Source: a virus. Taken from it: 38,661 nucleotides of DNA. Where the stretch lies: positions 1-38,661 of IMG/VR virus record IMGVR_UViG_3300042453_004439; one strand, written 5' to 3'. The notes under the pieces were generated by a model. The model made no database searches. It saw only the letters and a list, made by a program, of their open reading frames with translations, and was not told the origin of the DNA. A program made the position numbers and the translations under genes. This document shows, in pieces, positions 26,150 to 33,905 of this stretch (positions are counted from its first letter, which is position 1; every line of letters begins with the position of its first letter).

Positions 26150-27148
26150 TCAATTTCCAAATATTTTAAGCATGTCATCCATCGAAAGACTACCACCTTT
26201 CTTTTTTGCTTCATCTGCTAATGATAAAGTCTTTTGTCCGGGTTTGGTAATATTAAGATATTCTAGATCCTCTTTCGTAGCTCCGACAATAGATTCAGCT
26301 CTATTTTCAGCGTTTCCATTTTTATCTCTTAGTTTCTTAACATTTTCATTTGCATTTATATAATCCATTATTTTATCAGGATCAGAACGAATTTCTGGCG
26401 GCATATTTTCATTCTGCTGAAATATATTTCTAAAAAATCTAGCATAAATAAGCAATTTTAATTGATTATATGTTAAATCACAAACAGGCTTATTAAAAAA
26501 CTCAATAGGATTTTCACAAAATGGCATATACAAATTAAAAAAATCTTGCAAAATAATTTTTTGTATACTGTTATCGTTTATTTCTTTATAAACTTCATTA
26601 TATTGTTTAATTATTGCAAATAAGCTTTCGGCATCAATATCATCATATTCTTCTTTCTCATATACTAAATACTTTAATTCTCTATCTTTATACAAACATT
26701 TAATAATATAATAATCATTAACTTTATCTTCAGCATAAGATTCTGCTGTTCTATTGAATAAAGATGCGCGAGTATTTTTTAAATCGTTTAATATATTAGA
26801 ATTATCTTCAATTTCTTTGTTAAGTCTTTCTATTTCTGATTTAAGATAAGTATTTTTCTTTTGTTTAAGAAAGTTTTCAATCATTTGTTCATATTGCAAT
26901 ATTTTATTTTCTTGATTTTGAGTCCATTGTTTTTCTTCGATTAATTGCTTGAGAACTTCTTTATGTGAAGGTACGCCTTTTGATTTAGCTTCTGCTAAAT
27001 ATTCATTATAAATAAGTTCAATACCAACTTGATCATCAAAAGACAAATGTTTGAGATAAAAAAAATTCTCTAAGATTTTAACCTCAGAGAATCCGTTTTT
27101 AATATCTCTAAATATTTTTTTGTAGTTATTCTGTTGGAATTTTTCCAT
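26150..27148 (-). CDS. Tail assembly chaperone-like protein, second of pair (GT/T position)
   Basis: I use the ATG at 27146-27148, giving 332 residues; a GTG at 27157 would add three. The protein is helical, Lys/Glu/Asn-rich, with a probable coiled coil at about 75-130, and has no recognised motif. It lies directly upstream of the tape measure gene and overlaps the preceding gene by 23 bp, the place where siphophages encode the two tail assembly chaperones (lambda G and T). Its frame is +1 relative to the upstream gene. It could be made by its own start or by frameshifting in the overlap. Role inferred: it coats the tape measure protein before tube polymerisation. Confidence 0.65.
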   Translation of the reverse strand: MEKFQQNNYKKIFRDIKNGFSEVKILENFFYLKHLSFDDQVGIELIYNEYLAEAKSKGVPSHKEVLKQLIEEKQWTQNQENKILQYEQMIENFLKQKKNTYLKSEIERLNKEIEDNSNILNDLKNTRASLFNRTAESYAEDKVNDYYIIKCLYKDRELKYLVYEKEEYDDIDAESLFAIIKQYNEVYKEINDNSIQKIILQDFFNLYMPFCENPIEFFNKPVCDLTYNQLKLLIYARFFRNIFQQNENMPPEIRSDPDKIMDYINANENVKKLRDKNGNAENRAESIVGATKEDLEYLNITKPGQKTLSLADEAKKKGGSLSMDDMLKIFGN

Positions 27149-27905
27149 CGATTTCACCGATTATTCTATCAAACTCTTCTTTATCAACATTGCTTGTGAA
27201 AAACCAATAACTAATAATACTCGCTAGCTTACTATAACACTTTGCATAAATTTCATTTTCATTTTCTTCGTATTCATGCATTGAACCTTCCTTAGCTTCA
27301 AAAGACTTACCAGCAAATAATGGTTCGAATTCTGCATTCTTCTTTGATGTGTCCTTGAAAAATGAAAGATTTAAAACATACCAAAGAATTGCGCGATTCT
27401 GAGCTTTAATATCAGCAGTATGATTGAACAAAGTAATATAACTAGTTTCTTTTTCAATCAAAGTCTTACGCTTTTGAAGAATTTGAGATGTAATATCTTC
27501 AATCTTCTTCTTTTCATCTTCATCTCTTTCTGATTCCGGCTTCAAATTAAGAATAGTAAGTTTTGCTTGTAATTCGCGTATTTCATCAGCCGAATTAATC
27601 ATAATCTTAGCATCAGCTTCGCTAATTAAACCTCCGGTATCATTGTACTTATTCAATAACATTGCTTTAGTCAAAATACCATTGCGAATGCATTTACTCA
27701 TTTCAATACTGAATTCCATATCAGCTTCTTGAATTTGTTTGCGAGATGGTTGATTGATAAGAATTTCGACAGGTACTTCTTTCTTTGTTTTTTCCTTATA
27801 AGTTCTTGTTACTGATTCGCCCTGCTCATTTGTTGTCGTTTCGGACTTCTCTTCTTCGATTTCAGCGATTTTATTGATAGTAAACTGATATAAAACTTTG
27901 GCCAT
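27126..27905 (-). CDS. Tail assembly chaperone-like protein, first of pair (G position)
   Basis: A 259-residue, highly charged, mainly helical protein with a short beta N-terminus and Lys/Glu-rich coiled stretches near 100-150. I recognise no motif. It is the first gene of the leftward tail operon, and the overlapping gene and tape measure follow it, so by synteny it corresponds to lambda gpG. It is longer than gpG (140). The ATG at 27903-27905 is 56 bp from the divergent plus-strand operon. No Shine-Dalgarno sequence is visible. Confidence 0.65.
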   Translation of the reverse strand: MAKVLYQFTINKIAEIEEEKSETTTNEQGESVTRTYKEKTKKEVPVEILINQPSRKQIQEADMEFSIEMSKCIRNGILTKAMLLNKYNDTGGLISEADAKIMINSADEIRELQAKLTILNLKPESERDEDEKKKIEDITSQILQKRKTLIEKETSYITLFNHTADIKAQNRAILWYVLNLSFFKDTSKKNAEFEPLFAGKSFEAKEGSMHEYEENENEIYAKCYSKLASIISYWFFTSNVDKEEFDRIIGEIDGKIPTE

Positions 27906-27908
27906 AGT

Positions 27909-27944
27909 TTAAATTATAATAATATATATTCTATAGTTTTTCAA
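27909..27944 (-). promoter_or_regulatory. Candidate sigma-70-like promoter for the leftward tail operon
   Basis: On the minus strand TTGAAA (27939-27944) is followed after 17 bp by TATTAT (27916-27921), in the 56-bp gap between divergent genes. The predicted transcript would start only about 4-5 bases before the ATG, giving an almost leaderless message. The gap is very A/T-rich, so chance matches are easy. Confidence 0.25.
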
Positions 27945-27946
27945 CC

Positions 27947-27961
27947 AGTGTAATTATAAAT
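27947..27961 (+). promoter_or_regulatory. Start-proximal motif AGTGTAATTATAAAT
   Basis: This sits immediately before the ATG of the first plus-strand gene and is the best match to the consensus shared by six genes. The bases TATAAATA (27955-27962) equal the T4 late promoter core, but they run into the start codon, so they cannot serve as an ordinary promoter for this gene. Confidence 0.55.
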
Positions 27962-28417
27962 ATGGCAACAAGTTTATTAACAGCGGCTGAAAAATCAGCA
28001 TTAAACGCCGTTATTGCAGATGTTCATGAAACATTTGCTCGCGATATAGTTGTATATAAAGACGCTTCAAAAGTTGTTATTATTACAGATCCAAATTTCA
28101 ATCCACTTTATAATACAGCTGGTCAAACTACTTCTGTTATAAATACACCAGTTTATAGAACATTTAAAGCAAGAATTTTATACGAAGATGATTTCAAAAA
28201 ACAATATTGGAGCGAAGGTCAATTAAACACACAAATCAAACTTGAAGCGGTTGTTGGTTCTGTAAGATTAAAAATTACTGCTGAAGATTATGAGTACATA
28301 AAAGACGCTAGAAGAGTTGATTTAGACGGTAAACGATTTGTATTGAATTCATCTTTCAGAGGTCACGGCTTATTTGATAGCCAATATTATACATTATATT
28401 TGAAACCTGATCCATGA
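27962..28417 (+). CDS. Putative neck / head-closure protein
   Basis: This 151-residue product opens the plus-strand operon. A short N-terminal helix (about 1-30) is followed by a beta-rich body, with a FKARILYEDDF strand near 70 and a VRLKITAEDY strand near 100. This is the size and shape of head-closure or stopper proteins (gp16/gpFII type). The order small beta protein, roughly 200-residue protein, then tail tube two genes later matches the usual connector-to-tube order in siphophages. No family is recognised with certainty. The next gene starts 1 bp after its stop. Confidence 0.5.
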   Translation: MATSLLTAAEKSALNAVIADVHETFARDIVVYKDASKVVIITDPNFNPLYNTAGQTTSVINTPVYRTFKARILYEDDFKKQYWSEGQLNTQIKLEAVVGSVRLKITAEDYEYIKDARRVDLDGKRFVLNSSFRGHGLFDSQYYTLYLKPDP

Positions 28418-28418
28418 T

Positions 28419-29006
28419 ATGGATAGAGACTTATTAAAAGCATTAGATCAATTGCATGATGATCCAACTTATATAAAATTTGAAGATAAATTAATAAATG
28501 ATAAGTTTAATGAAATCAAAAGTGAGATCATTGCTGAATTTAATAATCATCCTATAACAAAAGAAATTGAAGGTGGCATTGATGCGCCAAATTATTCTGG
28601 CACATTAAATGGAATTACTAATTTATATTCTTTCATTGGTTTTAATTCAGGAGATGATCCAATAGCACCAATAAGAATGATATTAAATAAATCTAATTTC
28701 AGAATAATAAGACAAAAAAAAGGTAGCGTGTCAACTGTTGTATTTGAAATACCAACAGCTTCACAAATATTTGCTGAAACACCTATGCCTTGGGCTGTTG
28801 GTAGAAGCTGGGCAAAAGGTATTGAAACAGGAATTTCTGGACTCGGTTATTATTTGAAAAAATCAAGAAACAGTCGATCAGGACTTGGCGTTCAATCACA
28901 AACTCAAATAAGACAAGGTGTAGTATTTAGAAATACAAAATACATTTCTGATCTAATAAATAGATATAATGTAAAAATTAAGAATTTAGAAAAATTAGTT
29001 ATATGA
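28419..29006 (+). CDS. Putative tail completion / neck protein
   Basis: 195 residues. An N-terminal helical part (1-45) leads to HPITKEIEGG, then a GTLNGITNLYSFIGF segment and a PIAPIRMILN stretch, and a C-terminal helical region with VGRSWAKGIETGISGLGYYL. The pattern resembles neck or tail-completion proteins (HK97 gp10 type), which join tail to head. Position after the head-closure candidate and before the tube supports this. It overlaps the next gene by 4 bp (ATGA). Assignment is by synteny more than sequence. Confidence 0.5.
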   Translation: MDRDLLKALDQLHDDPTYIKFEDKLINDKFNEIKSEIIAEFNNHPITKEIEGGIDAPNYSGTLNGITNLYSFIGFNSGDDPIAPIRMILNKSNFRIIRQKKGSVSTVVFEIPTASQIFAETPMPWAVGRSWAKGIETGISGLGYYLKKSRNSRSGLGVQSQTQIRQGVVFRNTKYISDLINRYNVKIKNLEKLVI

Positions 29007-29863
29007 AACCAGTATTCTCACATGATGTACTAAATAGTTTCTTTTTGTGGTTCGATAATTTTGCAATGAAAAAAGGAGATGCTTATGTAACTTACACAAC
29101 AAAATTATATCCAATGACTGATGACAGAGTTGGTGGAGGTAGAGTTATATATTCATCTCCATATAAACAATGGGTATATGATAAAAGTATTACAGGCGCA
29201 ACTATACCATCTGGTTTTACCATAAATGGTTCTTTTGTACCAACAGGAACCAGCGGCATGGCAATTGATTTCGATAACGGTAGAATATTATTTAATAGTG
29301 GCGTTTCTAGTAATTTAAACATAACAGGTACTTATACTGTTAAAGAATTTAATAGTTATGTAACTGATCAACCTGAAGATAATTTAATTATTGAAGGCAA
29401 ATTCGAATTGAATAGTAGATTTACTGTTACTGAAACAGGCATTGCCCCTTATAACCCTGTCACACCAGCAATATTCGCTTCAATTGAAAATACTCATAAT
29501 ACGCCTTTTGCATTTGGCGGCGAAGATGAAACGAATTGTAATGTTAAATTAGTCGCTTTCTGTGAAAATTTATATCAGTTAGATGGTTTATTAAGCGTGT
29601 TTTCTGATTCATTTAATGAGTGTTTTAGTTTAATACCAATGACTAAACATCCGTTAGGTGAGTTTGGCGCAATTAAAACTGGATTATATCCAACTGGATA
29701 TGATTACAATTCTACAAGCACAGCTTACAATTCAAATCGATTATTTATTTATCACGTCGAAACTTCAAAGATTCGCGATAGCGTTTTAAAAGAATTAAAT
29801 CCAACAATACATATCGGTTTCTTAGATTTCGATATAAAAGCTTATCGTTATCCAAGATTATAA
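29003..29863 (+). CDS. Virion protein upstream of tail tube, possible tail terminator
   Basis: The 286-residue product is mainly beta and I do not recognise it. A C-terminal segment IHIGFLDFDIKAYRYP and a mid part ESIENTHNTPFAFGG-like block are its clearest blocks, and neither belongs to a family I can name. It begins in the ATGA overlap with the previous gene and lies one gene before the tail tube, where siphophages often encode the tail terminator. It is, however, about twice the usual terminator length. Role: probably neck or tail terminator, uncertain. Confidence 0.45.
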   Translation: MKPVFSHDVLNSFFLWFDNFAMKKGDAYVTYTTKLYPMTDDRVGGGRVIYSSPYKQWVYDKSITGATIPSGFTINGSFVPTGTSGMAIDFDNGRILFNSGVSSNLNITGTYTVKEFNSYVTDQPEDNLIIEGKFELNSRFTVTETGIAPYNPVTPAIFASIENTHNTPFAFGGEDETNCNVKLVAFCENLYQLDGLLSVFSDSFNECFSLIPMTKHPLGEFGAIKTGLYPTGYDYNSTSTAYNSNRLFIYHVETSKIRDSVLKELNPTIHIGFLDFDIKAYRYPRL

Positions 29864-29921
29864 TTTCACATTATTATTTATCTACTGTAAAAAAGATTAA
29901 CATTTTAACAAATAAAACTAT
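29864..29921 (+). other. Intergenic leader of the tail tube gene
   Basis: 58 bp between the preceding stop and the tube ATG, almost all A/T. No Shine-Dalgarno sequence, no shared GTGTAA motif and no clear hairpin. A separate promoter for the highly expressed tube gene could lie here, but I see no convincing boxes. Confidence 0.4.
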
Positions 29922-31175
29922 ATGGCAAGAAATCGTGTAATATATCAAAGTCAAGCTTTATTTATCGCTCCAACTTCTACTGGAGCACAAGTAGCAAAAG
30001 TTGGTGGCACAGTTGGTGCTTATGGACCAGAAACTGGACCAGCACTTTTAGCTGGTACTGGTTTACTTAAGAAATTAGATCGCGTACAGAGCTGTAATTT
30101 CAATTTTACTATTAATCGTCAAGATATCAATGAATTTGGCAAGCTAGCTCGTTTAGATTCTATTGTTATGGAATCTCCAACAGTTGGTTTAGATTTCAGC
30201 TACTATGTTACTGATGGTTTAAATGAAAGACTACTTGGTTTTAATATTACAGGTGGTATTAATGATACTTCTACAGTATTAAATGCTCAATCTGTTTCAG
30301 GATTATTAGCTGATCTTGAAGGTAATAATTATTATATTCTCACTGTACAAGAAGGTGAAGATGTTGTAGGAACCGCCTCCTCAACACCACCTGCTAACAC
30401 AAACACCGTTGTTGGTATCGGTAACGGTTTTATCAGCGAGTACTCTTTCGAGGCTGCTGTTGGCGCAATTCCAACAGCTTCAGTCACTGTAGAAGGTTTT
30501 AATATTAAAGCTGATGCAGGCGTTGGTAATTCCGCTGGAGCTATTACTGGAACATCACCAGCAATTGACATTACCGCTTCTCCTGCTACAAAATTAACAA
30601 GTTTTGCAACTGCTTATGGTTTATCAGGCGCATTTACAACTGGTTCTTCACAAGTTACAGCATTACGCCCTGGCGATATTGTATTATCACTACCCTCTGT
30701 AAGCGATGGCTTATCAGACATTAATGGTGACGGTTCAGCACACATTCAGTCATTCTCATTCACATTACCACTCAGCAGAACAGTTCTACAAAGACTTGGT
30801 AATACATTCGGTTTCGCAAGAGTCGTCGATGTTCCAATAAATGTTGATGTTACCATCAATGCAATCGTTTCAGAATTAAGCAGCAAAAACATATTTGATA
30901 ATCTTTGTTCTGCTGACAAGCGCAATATGCAAATCCTACTTAAAGATTGCAACAACAATAATAAATTATTCTTCGGTATTTCTGGCGCTATATTCCAATC
31001 TGAAACCTATTCTCAGAACTTAGGAGATAATCAAACTGTTGATTTAACTTATACAGTTCAAATCGGTGGCGCAAACGATATCGAAAATGGTATCTTTATG
31101 TCAGGTTCATTTACAGCAGACTCAATTGTAAATAACTTCTTCAAGCTTGGAACTGCCAAAACTGGCATCATCTAA
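29922..31175 (+). CDS. Major tail tube protein
   Basis: This 417-residue, beta-rich protein has two similar halves. The N-terminal half has VQSCNFNFTINRQDINEFGKLARLD, the typical strand, then a Asn-x-x-[IV]-N-E-FG loop, of tube subunits. The C-terminal half has SFSFTLPLSR and DVPINVDVTINAIV. It polymerises into hexameric (or, for two-domain forms, trimeric pseudo-hexameric) rings around the tape measure protein. It is the last plus-strand gene, followed 17 bp later by a strong terminator, as expected for a highly expressed structural gene. Two shorter tube-like paralogues sit on the other strand. The tube is encoded on the strand opposite to the tape measure, which is unusual. Confidence 0.8.
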   Translation: MARNRVIYQSQALFIAPTSTGAQVAKVGGTVGAYGPETGPALLAGTGLLKKLDRVQSCNFNFTINRQDINEFGKLARLDSIVMESPTVGLDFSYYVTDGLNERLLGFNITGGINDTSTVLNAQSVSGLLADLEGNNYYILTVQEGEDVVGTASSTPPANTNTVVGIGNGFISEYSFEAAVGAIPTASVTVEGFNIKADAGVGNSAGAITGTSPAIDITASPATKLTSFATAYGLSGAFTTGSSQVTALRPGDIVLSLPSVSDGLSDINGDGSAHIQSFSFTLPLSRTVLQRLGNTFGFARVVDVPINVDVTINAIVSELSSKNIFDNLCSADKRNMQILLKDCNNNNKLFFGISGAIFQSETYSQNLGDNQTVDLTYTVQIGGANDIENGIFMSGSFTADSIVNNFFKLGTAKTGII

Positions 31176-31192
31176 ATAATATAAAACAAAGA

Positions 31193-31222
31193 AACCCCAG
31201 TCGAAAGACTGGGGTTTTTTAT
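31193..31222. terminator. Bidirectional rho-independent terminator
   Basis: Stem AACCCCAGTC / GACTGGGGTT with a GAAA tetraloop (31203-31206), followed by a T-run on the plus strand. The A-rich stretch before it gives a U-rich tail on the minus strand. It lies between convergent genes ending at 31175 (plus) and 31242 (minus), so it can serve both operons. Confidence 0.93.
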
Positions 31223-31241
31223 TATCTATATTTAATTTATT

Positions 31242-31757
31242 TTACAAATAATTTCCATATCCATAAGGATAATAGAAATAACCAGAACCTGTATACAATG
31301 GTGAACCATCTTCACCAGCAACTTGAAGCGGTGCGGCTTGATAAATTGTATATGAAGTAATTAGTTTATCCAATTCTTGCATAGCATCATTAGCTAATGT
31401 ACGATAAGTTTTAGCTAATTCATTTTTATTTGTTCTAGTAATAGCTGTATCGCCTTCGCGCAAAGAGATAAAATCAACAGCTGAATCAACACCACGTAAC
31501 ACTTGGCGTGTTTTTTTGGTATAAAACTCATACAAATACATTTGCTTGTATATTGCGCGTTCCTCTTGTCTAAAAGCTCCAGATGGCATAAAATTGCCAT
31601 TCTCCACTTCAAAAGAACTATATATACGATTATTTAATTGACCAACATTATTGGCTAACCAGCCACTAATAAAATAAAATTGCGCATAACCGCTATCATA
31701 TTCAAATTCATTAGCAAAAATTTCATCAGCCAAATCATGTACACTATATGTTACCAT
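31242..31757 (-). CDS. Unrecognised helical virion protein, possible head-tail connector
   Basis: The 171-residue product is mostly helical: a start VHDLADEIFANEF, a helix pair with EERAIYKQMYLYEFY at about 65-80, then REGDTAITRTNKNELAKTYR near 100-120, and a Tyr/Gly-rich tail. The size and helical layout recall gp6-type head-tail connectors, but it lies at the end of a fibre block, so this is uncertain. It is last in its operon, before the terminator. The ATG at 31755-31757 is preceded by the shared motif. Confidence 0.5.
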   Translation of the reverse strand: MVTYSVHDLADEIFANEFEYDSGYAQFYFISGWLANNVGQLNNRIYSSFEVENGNFMPSGAFRQEERAIYKQMYLYEFYTKKTRQVLRGVDSAVDFISLREGDTAITRTNKNELAKTYRTLANDAMQELDKLITSYTIYQAAPLQVAGEDGSPLYTGSGYFYYPYGYGNYL

Positions 31758-31771
31758 ACATATAATTACAC
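31758..31771 (-). promoter_or_regulatory. Start-proximal motif GTGTAATTATATGT
   Basis: Copy of the shared motif abutting the ATG of the gene at 31242-31757, in a 17-bp intergenic gap. GTGTAATTATA matches the consensus; the last bases diverge. Confidence 0.45.
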
Positions 31772-31774
31772 TTA

Positions 31775-32320
31775 TTAGATATAAACAGAACCAGATGTGT
31801 ACAAATATCCATTTCCGGTAATAGTAAACTCGTTATTGGAAACAACCACTGAATAAACTCCCGTTTGTGATTCTACAGCATTAGAAACAGTATAAGTATC
31901 AGATGTCGCGCCGACTATTTCTGTTCCATTTATATTCCATTGATAAGAACAAGATCCGGTTGGATACGACTCAACAGCGCAACTAAACACATAATCGGCA
32001 ACACCGGTATAAATATTAAATTGAGGAGACTGAGTAAATTTTAAATAATGTCTCCAATCTAAACCAACTTTGCGCAATATAACATCTGAAAGATATTTAT
32101 AATCTTCTTCATCTGTTTGATCGCATGGCCAATTTTGCCAATCGTCACCGTCAATACGTACATATTGACCATCAAACGGTAAACCATTTGGATTAATCAT
32201 TTCAACCCACAAGCAAGGCCCACGGAGTGGACCCATAAAATCAAAATTACTTAATACTGCTTTTAAACTTGCAACATTTTTCTCAGATGTTGGCTGAGTT
32301 TCTATATAAACTGTTTCCAT
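31775..32320 (-). CDS. Ig-like domain virion protein
   Basis: This is a 181-residue protein. Residues about 1-95 are an unrecognised N-terminal part, rich in Trp, Asp and Pro. Residues about 97-162 form an Ig-like domain with Cys114, Cys124, YQWNINGTEI and SDTYTVSNA...TGVYSVVVSN, typical of the Ig_3 family found on many phage surface proteins. Such domains bind weakly to carbohydrates and are thought to help adhesion or decoration. It follows the lectin-type genes with a 41-bp gap and carries the shared start motif. Confidence 0.72.
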   Translation of the reverse strand: METVYIETQPTSEKNVASLKAVLSNFDFMGPLRGPCLWVEMINPNGLPFDGQYVRIDGDDWQNWPCDQTDEEDYKYLSDVILRKVGLDWRHYLKFTQSPQFNIYTGVADYVFSCAVESYPTGSCSYQWNINGTEIVGATSDTYTVSNAVESQTGVYSVVVSNNEFTITGNGYLYTSGSVYI

Positions 32321-32335
32321 AATTATTAATTACAC
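32321..32335 (-). promoter_or_regulatory. Start-proximal motif GTGTAATTAATAATT
   Basis: Copy of the shared motif abutting the ATG of the Ig-domain gene, within a 41-bp gap after the preceding lectin-type gene. Confidence 0.45.
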
Positions 32336-32361
32336 TATGTAAAATAAGATAGAAGTAAATA

Positions 32362-33123
32362 TTAAAGACCAAATCTAGCGCGGTTTGCATTAAAATTTTG
32401 TCTTATTTCTGCAACTGATAAAACTCTACTATAAAATTTAAAAATAGCAAACGCTACTTTTACATTACTTAATGCATTGGTTACGGCTCCAGCAGAATGC
32501 ATAGCTAAAGTAATATTATTATTTCCACTAAAAGGACTTCTTGACCAACTAAGAAAAGCTTTCAAATCTCCATTCAAATAGTATCTTTGACCAAGAGCCC
32601 CTCCACTAACATCAACTGTAAAAACAACTTGATAATATTGATTAGTATTAAGAAAAGTAGCTGAAGATTCAGAACAATAAGTGCCTGTCCAACCATAAAG
32701 CGATAGGTAACCAGCTGCGTTTTGATTTACTATATTAAAATAAGTGGTGTCATTATCTGTTCCTTGAGTACTGGTACTATCTGATCCAGTTCCAGCATCA
32801 TTAGCCACACTTACGAATCTACCATTAAAATTCGTTCCAAATGTTCCTGTATAACTTCTCATCCATATTTCAATAGAAATAGGGCCTTGCAAAAGAGTAT
32901 TAATATTACTACTTCTTCTTCTTGCGTAATCATTAACTCCGTCAAATTGTAATTCGCCACCAAAGTTATTAGCAAAAGTTGGACTATTATATAAAGTATA
33001 ATGTTCATTTCTACCACTCAAATCGTGCCAGATAGTCGCACCAGATCCGGCGTAACTTTTTTTATCAGCAACATCTAGATGAGTAATTAATCCATTTGTT
33101 ATTATTTTAGGTCCGTATTGCAT
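32362..33123 (-). CDS. ConA-like/LamG lectin-type virion protein (paralogue 1)
   Basis: 253 residues making up a single ConA-like jelly roll. It opens with GPKIITNGLITHLDVADKKSY, followed by WHDLSGRN and FDGVNDY, and closes with FKFYSRVLSVAEIRQNFNANRARFGL. The first and last segments nearly match those of the next two genes, so the three are tandem duplicates. Phage LamG proteins of this kind are fibre or decoration subunits likely to bind glycans. It starts 6 bp after the upstream stop. Confidence 0.86.
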   Translation of the reverse strand: MQYGPKIITNGLITHLDVADKKSYAGSGATIWHDLSGRNEHYTLYNSPTFANNFGGELQFDGVNDYARRRSSNINTLLQGPISIEIWMRSYTGTFGTNFNGRFVSVANDAGTGSDSTSTQGTDNDTTYFNIVNQNAAGYLSLYGWTGTYCSESSATFLNTNQYYQVVFTVDVSGGALGQRYYLNGDLKAFLSWSRSPFSGNNNITLAMHSAGAVTNALSNVKVAFAIFKFYSRVLSVAEIRQNFNANRARFGL

Positions 33124-33129
33124 AAAAAA

Positions 33130-33885
33130 TTAAATACCGAAACGTCCACGTTGAGCGTTGAAATTTTGTGTTACTTGTGATTGAGTAAAACCAATATTAT
33201 ATAATTTAACATTATAAAAGTCTATATTACTGGGCCAAGAATAATCATTATTCGATGGTACTCGCGTCGTTTTAGCGCAACCTGCAATCAAATCATTATA
33301 ACCATAATTTGTTGGAGCGGTAATATTTGAAGAAGTAATTAAAGCGCCATTTATGTAAATATACATAGTGTTACTTATTCTTACGGCATTAATTACTATA
33401 TTTTTACTTACATATGAAGTAATATTGGTAACTAAAGCAACCTCACCTGTTGTACCATTCCAAATTACATATAATAAATTAGTATTATCTAACATTAAAC
33501 CACTATGAAAACCGGGCCAAATAAGTATTCCAGTTCTTATTTCTGTGGTATACGCGGCGTTTAAATCAATGCCTCTTGTCAATGAATTAATTTTACAAGC
33601 CACTTCTATAGTATGATTATTATACAATAAATTTCTTATTGTAGTATTATTGTTGTTACAGAAAGCGTGATTCTGAGTTGTAGCTATAAAAGATGTTTTT
33701 ATAGCATTATTACTAAATGTTGGAATTGCGCCGCCTGCGCCAGCAAAACCTAAAGTAAAATTTGCTCTATTACCACTTAAATCTCGCCACGCAGTTCCAG
33801 ATCCTGAATAACTTGTTCTATCCGCAGCATCAATGCATAATACTAAGCCATTCGTAATAATTTTTGGACCGTTATTTCCTGCCAT
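33130..33885 (-). CDS. ConA-like/LamG lectin-type virion protein (paralogue 2)
   Basis: 251 residues from the ATG at 33883-33885. I chose this over the non-ATG start at 33924 because its product begins MAGNNGPKIITNG in line with the paralogues, and the shared GTGTAA motif abuts it. The LamG signature is clear: LVLCIDAADRTSYSGSG, WRDLSGN, and an ending NFNAQRGRFGI identical to that of paralogue 3. There are several Cys residues but no obvious pairs. Expected role as for paralogue 1. Confidence 0.86.
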   Translation of the reverse strand: MAGNNGPKIITNGLVLCIDAADRTSYSGSGTAWRDLSGNRANFTLGFAGAGGAIPTFSNNAIKTSFIATTQNHAFCNNNNTTIRNLLYNNHTIEVACKINSLTRGIDLNAAYTTEIRTGILIWPGFHSGLMLDNTNLLYVIWNGTTGEVALVTNITSYVSKNIVINAVRISNTMYIYINGALITSSNITAPTNYGYNDLIAGCAKTTRVPSNNDYSWPSNIDFYNVKLYNIGFTQSQVTQNFNAQRGRFGI

Positions 33886-33905
33886 AAATATATAAAATAT
33901 TACAC
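33886..33905 (-). promoter_or_regulatory. Start-proximal motif with longer spacer
   Basis: GTGTAATATTTTATATATTT abuts the ATG at 33883-33885. The spacer is 5 bp longer than in the other copies. It overlaps the preceding TAG stop by one base. Its position supports the ATG at 33885 over an upstream non-ATG start. Confidence 0.4.

Noticed and set aside
26017-26363. Short ORFs on both strands around the tape measure start (26017-26214 minus, 26091-26363 plus)
   Set aside because: They overlap two well-supported genes in other frames and show no family motif.
27955-27962. TATAAATA read as a T4-type late promoter for the plus-strand operon
   Set aside because: The core overlaps the start codon, so a T4-like start site would fall inside the gene. 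It is reported only as part of the shared motif.
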